Of a stretch of 64,000 nucleotides of DNA, positions 1-7,597 are shown in pieces. How positions within the stretch are numbered: position 1 is the first letter of the stretch; each line of letters starts with the position of its first letter. Below the pieces are notes generated by a model that was not told the DNA's origin, ran no database searches, and saw only the letters and a list, made by a program, of their open reading frames with translations. This stretch comes from Paracoccus sanguinis. Its GTDB lineage: Bacteria; Pseudomonadota; Alphaproteobacteria; Rhodobacterales; Rhodobacteraceae. Made by a program: the position numbers and the translations under genes. The stretch covers positions 186,001 through 250,000 of the forward strand of contig NZ_FNNA01000002.1 in the NCBI RefSeq assembly GCF_900106665.1, read 5' to 3'.

Positions 1-132
1 CACGGCAAAGCCGAGCATGTGCCGGCCGGTGAAGTTCCGGCTGAGCGAGAACAGCAGGAACGGCAGCCCGAAGATCGCCGCGACCCCGAGGATGAGGCCG
101 TAGGGGCCGACGGTGGAGAGCACGGCACCCAT
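1..132 (-). CDS. ccoH: CcoH/FixH-like cbb3 oxidase assembly protein, N-terminal part (runs off the window)
   Basis: The visible 44 codons begin at an ATG that shares one base with the ccoG stop (TGATG), so the two are probably translationally coupled. The reading frame contains the short motif FTGRHMLGF, which resembles the start of FixH/CcoH proteins, membrane proteins needed for cbb3 oxidase assembly. Position directly after ccoG also fits the usual ccoGHIS order. Odd point: about 30 mostly hydrophobic residues (with a segment like LILGVAAIFGLPFLLFSL) precede the motif, whereas FixH proteins normally start only a few residues before it. Either the protein has an extra N-terminal membrane segment, or the true start is a different codon. 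The gene is cut by the window edge, so the family call rests on one motif and context. Confidence 0.55.
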   Translation of the reverse strand, partial: MGAVLSTVGPYGLILGVAAIFGLPFLLFSLSRNFTGRHMLGFAV

Positions 133-1592
133 CAGCGGTCGGTCCCGTGGAAGACGGTGCCCACGGTGGCCCGGCGGTGCGAGGTGGTGTCCTCGATCCA
201 CATGGTCACCGGCGTCTGTCCGCCCGTCGCCAACGCCGAGGCGGGCTCGGCGGTCAGGTAGACGCGCTGCTCGAAGGTGGCGTCCTGGTTGACCGTCACG
301 GTCCCCGGCTCGCCCTCGAGCGTCACCGCCAGCCCCGGGATCGGCGCGCCGTTGGCGTCGCCCGCCCCGATGGCGAAGGTCTTGACCTCGCCCTGCTTGT
401 TGCGCAGCCGCATCTCGTAGGTGTTGCGGATCGAGCCGTCCGACATGGTGACGAACAGCGGGCTGCGCACCGGCGAGACGTTGAGGTCATAGGGCGAGCG
501 CATGAACAGCGCCACGATCAGGCCCACCCCGATCGCCCCCCAGAGCGTGAAATAGAGCAGCGTCCGCGGCCGCAGCACGTGGCGCCAGAGCGAGGCGCCC
601 TCGTGCCCGGTCTTCTCGGCGCTTTCGTCCTTGAGCGCCATATAGTCGATCAGGCCGCGCGGCTTGCCGATCTTGGCCATGATGTCGTCGCAGGCGTCGA
701 TGCAGAGCGCGCAGGTGATGCACTCGAGCTGCTGGCCGTCGCGGATGTCGATGCCCATCGGACAGACGTTCACGCAGGCATAGCAGTCGATGCAGTCGCC
801 CTTTTCGCCGGGCGGCACGTCGGACTTGGTGCGCTCGTCCTTGCGGATCTTGCCGCGCGGCTCGCCCCGCCACTCGCGGTAGGCGACGGTCAGCGTGTCC
901 TCGTCCATCATCGCGCCCTGGATGCGCGGCCAGGGGCAGGCGTAGATGCAGATCTGCTCGCGCGCGAAGCCGCCGAAGAAGAAGGTGGTGGCGGTCATGA
1001 TGGCGATGGTGGTGTAGGCGACCGGGTGCGCATGGCCGGTCACAAGGTCGCGCAGCAGCGTCGGCGCGTCGGCGAAGTAGAACACCCACGCCCCGCCGGT
1101 CAGCAGGCCGATCAGCAGCCAGAGCGTCCACTTCGTCACCCTGAGCCGCGCCTTCCTTGCGTCCCACGGCTGGTTGTAAAGGCGGATGCGGGCGTTGCGG
1201 TCGCCCTCGACCCAGCGCTCGACGAGGATGAAGAGGTCGGTCCACACGGTCTGCGGGCAGGCGTAGCCGCACCAGACCCGGCCCAGCGCCGAGGTGAAGA
1301 GAAACAGCCCGAGCCCGGCCATGATCAAGAGGCCCGCGACGAAGTAGAACTCGTGCGGCCAGATCTCGATCCAGAAGAAGAAGAAGCGGCGGTTGGCGAG
1401 GTCCACGAGCACCGCCTGATCGGGCAGGCCCGGGCCGCGGTCCCACCTGATCCAGGGCGTGATGTAGTAGATGCCGAGGGTGAGTGCCATCAGCACCCAT
1501 TTCAGGTTGCGGAACGTCCCCGAGACGCGGCGCGGAAAGATCGGCTCGCGCGCGGCGTAGAGCCGCGGGGGTTCATTTTCGACACTCGACAT
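132..1592 (-). CDS. ccoG: CcoG/FixG, cbb3 oxidase accessory iron-sulfur protein
   Basis: A 486-residue membrane protein of the CcoG family, which helps mature the cbb3-type oxidase and is linked to copper reduction for the CuB centre. Visible features are several N-terminal hydrophobic segments, the motifs CGYACPQTVW and CIYACPWPRIQ in the membrane part, and two ferredoxin-type clusters CIDCYACVNVCP and CITCALCIDAC near residues 265-310. After a last membrane segment (around residue 345) a periplasmic Ig-like C-terminal domain follows (FixG_C). Length is typical. It lies 435 bp downstream of ccoP on the same strand but behind a strong terminator, so it probably has its own promoter as the head of a ccoG-H unit. 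Confidence 0.95.
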   Translation of the reverse strand: MSSVENEPPRLYAAREPIFPRRVSGTFRNLKWVLMALTLGIYYITPWIRWDRGPGLPDQAVLVDLANRRFFFFWIEIWPHEFYFVAGLLIMAGLGLFLFTSALGRVWCGYACPQTVWTDLFILVERWVEGDRNARIRLYNQPWDARKARLRVTKWTLWLLIGLLTGGAWVFYFADAPTLLRDLVTGHAHPVAYTTIAIMTATTFFFGGFAREQICIYACPWPRIQGAMMDEDTLTVAYREWRGEPRGKIRKDERTKSDVPPGEKGDCIDCYACVNVCPMGIDIRDGQQLECITCALCIDACDDIMAKIGKPRGLIDYMALKDESAEKTGHEGASLWRHVLRPRTLLYFTLWGAIGVGLIVALFMRSPYDLNVSPVRSPLFVTMSDGSIRNTYEMRLRNKQGEVKTFAIGAGDANGAPIPGLAVTLEGEPGTVTVNQDATFEQRVYLTAEPASALATGGQTPVTMWIEDTTSHRRATVGTVFHGTDR

Positions 1593-1957
1593 GGACTTCT
1601 CCTGCCCGGCGTGGGCCGATCCTGGGTGGCGAGGACGGACCCGCCAGCGAACGGGCCAGAGCAGGCCCGGCGTTCATATAAGCCATCCGCGATGCGTCTG
1701 AGAGGGACGGTTTGTCGCACATGGGAGGCCCGGTCTTCTTGCGCGGCCGCGCGGGGGTGGCGCGGGTCGCCGCAAGTCTGCCATGCGGGCGGTGGTGGGG
1801 AAAGCGTTAACGCGGCGTTTCCGGGGTGGGTGATGGCGCGAGCGCCAGCGTCACGCGCGCCTGGCCACGGCGCCGTGACATCAGGGCACTGGGTGAAAAC
1901 GCCGAAGGACGACCCCCGAGTGATGTAGCCGTCTCAATGCGGCGAAGGCGACCTCGT

Positions 1958-1986
1958 AAAAAAAAGAACGGCGGCTGCACGCCGCC
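1958..1986 (-). terminator. Rho-independent terminator of ccoNOQP
   Basis: Read on the minus strand: a 6-bp GC stem (GGCGGC / GCCGCC) with a 5-base loop, then GTTC and eight consecutive T residues. This is the classic intrinsic terminator form, about 40 bp beyond the ccoP stop. Confidence 0.85.
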
Positions 1987-1996
1987 GGAAGCGAAG

Positions 1997-2021
1997 GGGG
2001 GACCGGCGGGGCCGGTCCCCC
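1997..2021 (-). other. Perfect 11-bp hairpin directly after ccoP
   Basis: Inverted arms at 1997-2007 and 2011-2021 (CCGGTCCC core) are perfectly complementary with a 3-base loop, starting 6 bp after the ccoP stop codon. There is no T run after it, so it is more likely a 3'-end stabiliser or RNase barrier paired with the true terminator 15 bp further on. Confidence 0.6.
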
Positions 2022-2027
2022 AAAGGA

Positions 2028-3140
2028 TCACTCGCCGCCGCCGAGGCCGTGGACATAGGCGGCAACCGCCCGGATGTCCGCCTCGCTCAGGCGCTTGGAC
2101 CAGGCCGGCATCACGCCGAACGGGCCGTCGTGGATGATCCGGCGGATGGTGGCCTCGTCCGGGGCGCCGCCCTTGTTGTAGAGCCACACCGCGTTGGTGA
2201 GGTTCGGCGCGCCCTGGGCCCGGTCGCCGGTACCGTCCTCGCCGTGGCAGGCGACACAGTTCTCGGCGAAAACCGGCTGGCCCGCGGTCGCCTTGGCGGC
2301 GTCATGCGGCAGGCCGCTCATCGACATGACATAGTTCGTCACGTCGTCGATCTGGGTCGCGTCGAGCAGCCCGTCCACACCGAAGCGCGGCATCTCCGAG
2401 TAGCGGGTGTCCGGGTCGTCCGGGCTGCGGATGCCGTGCAGGATCGTCGTGTGGATGTCGTCGATCGTGCCGCCCCACAGCCAGTCGTCGTCCACCAGCG
2501 AGGGATAGCCGTTCGCCCCGGCGCCGCCCGCCTGGTGGCACTGGACGCACCAGGTGCTGAAGACCGCACGGCCGGCGTTGTTGGTGTAGTTCACCAGCTC
2601 GGGGTCGTTGCGGATCTCGGCCAGATCGACCGACGCCAGCTTCTGCTGGATCGGCGCGTTGGCGTCGGCGAAGCGCTGGATGTCCACCGCCACCTCGTCG
2701 CGCGGGGTGGTGCCAATGAAGCCCTGGGTGGACCCATTGATCAGCGGGATCGCCGGATAGGCCAGCACATAGCCCACCGCCCAGATGATCGTGGCATAGA
2801 AGGTCCAGAGCCACCAGCGCGGCAGCGGGTTGTCGTATTCCTCGATCCCGTCCCAGCTGTGGCCGGTGGACTGGACCTCGACCACGTTCTTGCCGACGCG
2901 GCGGCGCTGGGTGTTGCGGGCCTGCGGCCGCGCCCCGGGCTTGGCGCCGACGATCGTCTCGGGCGCGTTCTCGAGGATCTGCTGGGCGTTCTCGGCGTCG
3001 GCCGCACGGCGGTCCACCGAGATGCGGTTGTCGGGGTTGGCCGGGCTCTCGTGCGCGTCGGACGCATCGGCGCCGACGTTGCGGGCCACCTGCTCGTCGC
3101 GCGGGGTCGGCTTGGGGGTGTCGTCAGTCGGATCGGCCAT
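2028..3140 (-). CDS. ccoP: Cytochrome cbb3 oxidase subunit III, diheme cytochrome c
   Basis: CcoP carries electrons from the bc1 complex or soluble cytochromes to CcoO. The 370-residue protein shows one membrane helix (around residues 110-135, after PRWWLW) and two c-type heme sites, CVQCH and CVACH, each followed by a cytochrome c fold with methionine-containing distal loops (SEMPRFG, GVMPAWS). Start: the ATG at 3140 overlaps the ccoQ stop (TGATG) and has AAGGAGG 7 bp upstream; the GTG one codon earlier sits too close to it. Odd: about 100 hydrophilic, Asp/Arg-rich residues precede the membrane helix, longer than in typical CcoP (around 290-300 residues). Confidence 0.95.
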   Translation of the reverse strand: MADPTDDTPKPTPRDEQVARNVGADASDAHESPANPDNRISVDRRAADAENAQQILENAPETIVGAKPGARPQARNTQRRRVGKNVVEVQSTGHSWDGIEEYDNPLPRWWLWTFYATIIWAVGYVLAYPAIPLINGSTQGFIGTTPRDEVAVDIQRFADANAPIQQKLASVDLAEIRNDPELVNYTNNAGRAVFSTWCVQCHQAGGAGANGYPSLVDDDWLWGGTIDDIHTTILHGIRSPDDPDTRYSEMPRFGVDGLLDATQIDDVTNYVMSMSGLPHDAAKATAGQPVFAENCVACHGEDGTGDRAQGAPNLTNAVWLYNKGGAPDEATIRRIIHDGPFGVMPAWSKRLSEADIRAVAAYVHGLGGGE

Positions 3141-3337
3141 CACTTGACCTCCTTGCTGCCCGGTTCGGGGTCCGTCGCGGGTCTCGTCTCGTTTCGAAAG
3201 ATGCTCTCGGCGGCGTCCTGCTGGACCTTGCGCGACCCGGGCCTGAAGGCGAACAGGATCACCCCCAGGAAGATCAGGGTCAGGACCAGCAGGACCCAGC
3301 TGTCGGCGAGGTGGCGCAGGAAGGAATAGCGCTCCAT
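3140..3337 (-). CDS. ccoQ: Cytochrome cbb3 oxidase small subunit CcoQ
   Basis: A 65-residue protein with one membrane helix (residues about 14-32) and a charged cytoplasmic tail containing the family-type FRPGSRK stretch just after the helix. CcoQ stabilises the cbb3 complex. It sits between ccoO and ccoP in the standard order ccoN-O-Q-P; its stop overlaps the ccoP start by one base and it begins 13 bp after ccoO. Confidence 0.9.
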   Translation of the reverse strand: MERYSFLRHLADSWVLLVLTLIFLGVILFAFRPGSRKVQQDAAESIFRNETRPATDPEPGSKEVK

Positions 3338-3350
3338 CCCGTGCGCCCCG

Positions 3351-4076
3351 TCAGCGATGCCGCTCGGGCTGGAAGGTCGAGAAGTCGACCATCGTGCCCA
3401 GCACCTGCAGATAGGCGATCAGCGCGTCCATCTCGGACACCCCCGCCTGGCGGTCGAAGTTCCGCTGCTGGGCGCCGGGGTAGCGCGCCTGCAGCGCCGA
3501 GGCGTCCGCGTTCGGGTCCGCCTGCGCCAGCCAGTCGGCGCGCGCCTCGGCCAGCATCTCGTCGCTGTAGGGCACGCCCACGCGGCGGTCGGCGGTGATC
3601 CGGGCGTCGATGTGGGTCGGCTCGATCAGCCGCTGCCGCAGGAACCCGTAGGACGGCATGATCGATTCCGGCACCACCGCCTGCGGGTGCGTCAGGTGGT
3701 CGATGTGCCATTCGTCCGAATAGCGCCCGCCCACCCGGGCCAGGTCCGGCCCGGTCCGCTTGGAGCCCCACTGGAAGGGGTGGTCGTACATCGACTCGGC
3801 CGCGAGGCTGTAGTGGCCGTAGCGCTCGACCTCGTCGCGCATCGGGCGGATCATCTGGCTGTGGCAGACGTAGCAGCCCTCGCGGACGTAGATGTCGCGC
3901 CCGGTCAGCTCGAGCGGGGTGTAGGGACGCACCCCCTCGACCTTCTCGATGGTGTTCTCGAGGTAGAACAGCGGCGTGAGCTGGACGATCCCGCCGATGG
4001 TGACGATCAGGAACGAGAACACCAGAAGCAGCGTCGCGTTCTTCTCGAGGATCTTGTGGTGGTCAAGGATTGCCAT
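3351..4076 (-). CDS. ccoO: Cytochrome cbb3 oxidase subunit II, monoheme cytochrome c
   Basis: A 241-residue membrane-anchored cytochrome c that passes electrons from CcoP to the CcoN active site. An N-terminal membrane anchor (residues about 15-38) is followed by the heme c site CYVCHSQM near residue 70 and the conserved [18 protein letters not shown] segment around residue 108. Length matches the family. The gene starts 11 bp after ccoN on the same strand. Confidence 0.97.
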   Translation of the reverse strand: MAILDHHKILEKNATLLLVFSFLIVTIGGIVQLTPLFYLENTIEKVEGVRPYTPLELTGRDIYVREGCYVCHSQMIRPMRDEVERYGHYSLAAESMYDHPFQWGSKRTGPDLARVGGRYSDEWHIDHLTHPQAVVPESIMPSYGFLRQRLIEPTHIDARITADRRVGVPYSDEMLAEARADWLAQADPNADASALQARYPGAQQRNFDRQAGVSEMDALIAYLQVLGTMVDFSTFQPERHR

Positions 4077-4087
4077 CGGTCAGATCC

Positions 4088-5704
4088 TCATTCGGCCGGC
4101 ACGGCGACGCGGGTGTCCGCGACGCGGGGCTGGCGGGCCACGGTGGCCCACAGGTTGTAGCACATGATGATCGCACCGCTGAGGAAGAACCCCCCGCCCA
4201 GCGTCCGCACCACCAGCATCGGGTACTTGGCGACCACGGTGTCGGCGAAGGCGTTGACCAGGAAGCCCTGGCTGTCGACCTCGCGCCACATCAGGCCCTC
4301 CATGATGCCCGAGACCCACATCGAGGACGCGTAGAGCACCAGGCCGATGGTCGCGAGCCAGAAGTGCCACGAGACCAGCGTGTTGGAATAGAGCCGCTCA
4401 CGCCCCCAGAGCCGCGGGGTCAGGTAGTAGAGCGCCCCGAAGGTGATCATCCCGTTCCAGCCCAGCGCACCCGAGTGGACGTGACCGATGGTCCAGTCCG
4501 TGTAGTGCGACAGCGAGTTCACGGCCTTGATCGACATCATCGGCCCTTCGAAGGTCGCCATCCCGTAGAAGCCCACGGCCACGACCATCATGCGGATGAT
4601 GGGGTCGGTACGCAGCTTGTCCCAGGCGCCCGAGAGGGTCATCAGGCCGTTGATCATGCCGCCCCACGAGGGCATCCACAGCATGACCGAGAACACCATC
4701 CCGAGGGTCGAGGCCCACTGCGGCAGCGCGGTGTAGTGCAGGTGGTGCGGACCGGCCCAGATGTACATGAAGATCAGGGCCCAGAAGTGGATGATCGACA
4801 GCTTGTAGCTGTAGACCGGACGCTCGGCCTGCTTCGGGATGAAGTAGTACATCATCCCGAGGAAGCCCGCGGTCAGGAAGAAGCCCACCGCGTTGTGGCC
4901 GTACCACCACTGCGTCATCGCGTCCTGCACGCCCGAGAAGAGCTGCACCGACTTCGACCCGAAGACCGAGACCGGCAGCGACAGGTTGTTGACCACGTGC
5001 AGCATCGCGATGGTCACGATGAAGGACAGGTAGAACCAGTTGGCGACGTAGATGTGCGGCTCGCGCCGCTTCATGATCGTGCCGAGATAGACCGCGAGGT
5101 ACACGACCCAGACGGTGGTCAGCCACCAGTCCACGTACCACTCGGGCTCGGCGTATTCCTTGGACTGGGTGGCGCCGAGGATATAGCCGGTCGCGGCGAG
5201 CACGATCATCAGCTGGTAGCCCCAGAACACGAACCAGGCCGCGTTCCCGCCCCACAGCCGCGTCGCGCAGGACCGCTGGACGACGTAGAACGACGTGCAG
5301 ATCAGCGCGTTGCCCCCGAAGGCGAAGATCACCGCGCTGGTGTGCAGCGGGCGCAGCTTGCCGAAGTTCAGGTAGCCGTGGGCCAGATCCGAAAGGTTCA
5401 GCGACGGCCACGCCAGCTGGGCGGCGATCACCACGCCGACCAGGAAGCCGATGACCCCCCAGAAGGCGGTGGCGATCACGCCGGCCCGGATCACGCCATC
5501 CATATACTCGGATTCGATCCCCACGCGGCTGGCCGCGCGGCGCGGATCGTCCATGCTGCGCAGCTGCCACAGGAAGGTGAGGCCTGCAGCCAGCATCACC
5601 GTCAGCGCGTTCACCATATAGGCCAGATCATGCGCGTAGTTGGCGCCTATCGCGGCGAACACCGCGATGACGCCAAGCACGATCAGCTTGATGACATCCC
5701 ACAT
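4088..5704 (-). CDS. ccoN: Cytochrome cbb3 oxidase subunit I, catalytic heme-copper subunit
   Basis: The 538-residue catalytic subunit that reduces oxygen to water with high affinity and pumps protons. It has about 12 membrane helices and the expected histidine ligands: PLHTSAVIF (about residue 121, low-spin heme), YGHNAVGF (about 268, CuB), GPHHLHY (about 318, CuB pair) and [10 protein letters not shown] (about 405, the two hemes). Start: the frame is open further upstream, but MWDVIKL is the family N-terminus, so the ATG at 5704 was chosen, giving a normal length and a leader that keeps the FNR site outside the gene. First gene of the ccoNOQP operon. Confidence 0.97.
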   Translation of the reverse strand: MWDVIKLIVLGVIAVFAAIGANYAHDLAYMVNALTVMLAAGLTFLWQLRSMDDPRRAASRVGIESEYMDGVIRAGVIATAFWGVIGFLVGVVIAAQLAWPSLNLSDLAHGYLNFGKLRPLHTSAVIFAFGGNALICTSFYVVQRSCATRLWGGNAAWFVFWGYQLMIVLAATGYILGATQSKEYAEPEWYVDWWLTTVWVVYLAVYLGTIMKRREPHIYVANWFYLSFIVTIAMLHVVNNLSLPVSVFGSKSVQLFSGVQDAMTQWWYGHNAVGFFLTAGFLGMMYYFIPKQAERPVYSYKLSIIHFWALIFMYIWAGPHHLHYTALPQWASTLGMVFSVMLWMPSWGGMINGLMTLSGAWDKLRTDPIIRMMVVAVGFYGMATFEGPMMSIKAVNSLSHYTDWTIGHVHSGALGWNGMITFGALYYLTPRLWGRERLYSNTLVSWHFWLATIGLVLYASSMWVSGIMEGLMWREVDSQGFLVNAFADTVVAKYPMLVVRTLGGGFFLSGAIIMCYNLWATVARQPRVADTRVAVPAE

Positions 5705-5811
5705 TGTCGTCTTGTCCCTTGTCCCTGTGCGGTTTTGACCGAATCGCGCAACTTCGCGATCGGTCTTTCCCGCCGTGGCACCGTGTCTATGGGCCATAGG
5801 TTGACCAAACA

Positions 5812-5825
5812 TTGATCTGGGTCAA
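5812..5825. promoter_or_regulatory. FNR/FnrL-type box between ccoN and the usp gene
   Basis: TTGATCTGGGTCAA matches the FNR consensus TTGAT-N4-ATCAA with one mismatch. It lies between two divergent genes. If it acts at -41.5 on the minus strand, the ccoN transcript would start near 5777 (73-base leader) with TAGACA as -10. If it acts at -41.5 on the plus strand, usp would start near 5860 with TATGGT as -10. A site here agrees with known FnrL/FnrP control of cco operons in Rhodobacter and Paracoccus. Confidence 0.85.
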
Positions 5826-5882
5826 CAAATCGCGGGCGTTCCGCGGCGTATGGTCGCTGTGGATGACCTCAGGAGCACAGGC

Positions 5883-6722
5883 ATGGGCTACAAGACCATT
5901 CTCACCGTCGTCACCCGGCAGGGGCAGACCGCGCAACTCGAGGCCGCGATCGCGCTGGCGCGGCGCGAGGACGCCCATCTCGACGTGTTCTGCCTGGGCG
6001 TCGATCACACCCAGACCGGCTACTATTACGCCGGCGCCTCGGCCTATGTGTTCCAGGAGGCGATCGACCGGGCCATGGCCTCGGCCGAGGCGCTCGAGAC
6101 CGAGGTCAAGGCGCAGCTCGCCCCCGAGGACATCCGCTGGTCGACCGAAAGCGCCGTGGCGCAGATGGGCGGCGTCTCGGCGCTGATCGCGCAGCGGGCG
6201 CGGTTCTCGGACCTCGTGGTGCTGAGCCAGCCCTACGGCGAGGGCGCGGCGCCGGACGCCGAGGCGGTGCTCGAGGCGGCGCTCTTCGAGGGAAGCTGCC
6301 CGGTGCTGGTACTGCCGCACGGGTTCACCGACGTGGCGGGGCTGGGCCGGCGGGTGCTGATCGCCTGGAACCAGTCCGACGAGGCGCTGGTCGCGGTGCG
6401 CCGCGCCATGCCGATCCTGCGCGCGGCGGAAGCGGTCGAGATCGCGGTCGTGGACCCCTCGCCGCACTCGCCCGAGGGCTCGGACCCGGGCGGCGCGCTG
6501 TGCCAGAAGCTGACCCGGCACGGGGTCAAGGCCGACATCGCGGTGCTGGCCAAGACGCTGCCCACGGTCAGCGAGGTGCTGAACCGCCGCGCCGCCGAAA
6601 CCGGCGCCGACCTCGTGGTGATGGGTGCCTACAGCCACTCGCGGCTGCGCGAGGCGATCCTCGGCGGGGCCACCCGGCACATGCTCGAGCGGGCGCCGCT
6701 GCCGATCCTGATGGCACGCTGA
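5883..6722 (+). CDS. Universal stress protein, tandem UspA domains
   Basis: A 279-residue cytoplasmic protein with two Usp folds: residues 1-145 (YKTILTVVT start) and about 150-279, ending in the ATP-binding type motif GAYSHSRLREAILGGATRHM (G-2x-G-9x-G pattern relaxed). The first ATG in frame is at 5850, but the ATG at 5883 has AGGAG 7 bp upstream and opens directly into the Usp fold. In Paracoccus a uspA gene also lies between the fnr and cco genes, so the context is conserved. It is probably induced at low oxygen through the shared FNR box. Biochemical role not known. Confidence 0.85.
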   Translation: MGYKTILTVVTRQGQTAQLEAAIALARREDAHLDVFCLGVDHTQTGYYYAGASAYVFQEAIDRAMASAEALETEVKAQLAPEDIRWSTESAVAQMGGVSALIAQRARFSDLVVLSQPYGEGAAPDAEAVLEAALFEGSCPVLVLPHGFTDVAGLGRRVLIAWNQSDEALVAVRRAMPILRAAEAVEIAVVDPSPHSPEGSDPGGALCQKLTRHGVKADIAVLAKTLPTVSEVLNRRAAETGADLVVMGAYSHSRLREAILGGATRHMLERAPLPILMAR

Positions 6723-6742
6723 GGGGTCAGTCGGCGGTTACA

Positions 6743-6766
6743 GGCGGGCCGGGGAACCGGCTCGCC
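6743..6766. terminator. Shared terminator-like hairpin between convergent usp and fnrL
   Basis: A 10-bp stem (arms 6743-6752 and 6757-6766, one G-U type pair) closed by a GGAA (GNRA) tetraloop, between the ends of two convergent genes. It lacks a clear T run, so it is a weaker call than the ccoP terminator. Confidence 0.5.
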
Positions 6767-6796
6767 CCCCTGCCCTCCGCGCTCACGCGGGTGGGG

Positions 6797-7561
6797 TCAG
6801 CAGGGCAGTCCGCCGTCCGAATCGTCGCCGCTTTCGGCCGCGAGGCGATGGAAGTCGGGGATCACCACCCGGCGGCTGCCCTCGAGCGCGATGACCCCCT
6901 CGCGCCGCAGGGCCGAGATCTGCCGGCTCACCGTCTCGAGCGTCAGCCCGAGATAGTCGGCCATCGCCTCGCGCCCCAGCGGCAGGTCGACCACCGTGCC
7001 GCCGGTGGGCAGGCTCTGACGCAGCACCGCCTCGCGCCGGGCGAGGATGGTGAGGAACGAGGCGATCTTCTCGCGCGCCGACTTGCGCCCCAGCAGGAGC
7101 AGCCAGTCCCGCGCCGCGTCGAGTTCGTCGAGCGTCATGTCGAGCAGCCGCGCCGCCACCCGCGGGCTCGAGTGCAGCAGCCCCTCGAACGGGCGGCGCC
7201 GGAAGCAGCAGAGCAGCAGTTCGGAGAGTGCCGTGACGTCATAGGGCGAGCGGTCGCGGCCGGGCCGGCCGAGGAAGTCCGACGGCAGCAGCAGGCCCAC
7301 CATCTGGGTGCGCCCGTCCTCCATAGTCTGGCTCAGGCCTGCCACGCCAGAGACGACCGAGGCCACGAAGTCCATCCGCTCGCCGGCCAGCCCGATCACC
7401 TGCCCCGCCTCATAGCGGCGATAGTACTTGCTGCCCTCGAGCGCGGTCAGTTCCGACGGCTCGCAGGTCGCGCAGACCGCCCGATAGCGGATCGGGCAAT
7501 CCTCGCAGGGAATCTGCAGCGGGTGGCAGCCCGCGGGTGATATGGACTTGACCTGTGTCAA
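6797..7561 (-). CDS. fnrL: FnrL, oxygen-sensing Crp/Fnr-family regulator
   Basis: FnrL binds DNA as a dimer when its oxygen-labile [4Fe-4S] cluster is intact and controls anaerobic genes. The cluster cysteines are visible: CEDC, then Cys seven residues on (C-x2-C-x7-C), and a distal Cys in ELLLCCFRRR. A cNMP-like beta roll follows, then the dimer helix (LDELDAARDWLLLLGRK) and a C-terminal HTH with ETVSRQ, whose E-x2-SR pattern matches TTGAT recognition. Start is uncertain: no ATG or GTG lies near the N-terminus in frame. The TTG at 7561 gives 254 residues, but it falls on the edge of the FNR box at 7548-7561 and has no clear ribosome site. Confidence 0.9.
   Translation of the reverse strand: MTQVKSISPAGCHPLQIPCEDCPIRYRAVCATCEPSELTALEGSKYYRRYEAGQVIGLAGERMDFVASVVSGVAGLSQTMEDGRTQMVGLLLPSDFLGRPGRDRSPYDVTALSELLLCCFRRRPFEGLLHSSPRVAARLLDMTLDELDAARDWLLLLGRKSAREKIASFLTILARREAVLRQSLPTGGTVVDLPLGREAMADYLGLTLETVSRQISALRREGVIALEGSRRVVIPDFHRLAAESGDDSDGGLPC
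7548..7561. promoter_or_regulatory. FNR/FnrL-type box between fnrL and hemN
   Basis: TTGACCTGTGTCAA is a symmetric variant of TTGAT-N4-ATCAA. Its centre is 43 bp upstream of the hemN ATG, so activation from the standard -41.5 position would start transcription about 2 bases before hemN. On the other strand it overlaps the proposed fnrL TTG start, consistent with autoregulation. Confidence 0.8.
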
Positions 7562-7597
7562 TACTGGCCTGTGTGATGCTTGTATCTGACTAGGCGC

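Larger units (their letters stand above)
1593..2027. other. Intergenic region between ccoP and ccoG
   Basis: A 435-bp stretch without a supported gene; the frames open across it are shadows. It holds the ccoP transcription terminator with a second hairpin at its high-coordinate end (listed separately), and must hold the ccoG promoter on the minus strand. I see no FNR-type TTGAT-N4-ATCAA palindrome in it, unlike the ccoN promoter region. Confidence 0.6.

Noticed and set aside
147..1928. 593-residue plus-strand frame opposite ccoG
   Set aside because: Antisense shadow of a high-GC gene: His/Arg/Pro/Ala-rich, no motif, no ribosome site, and it runs through the intergenic region.
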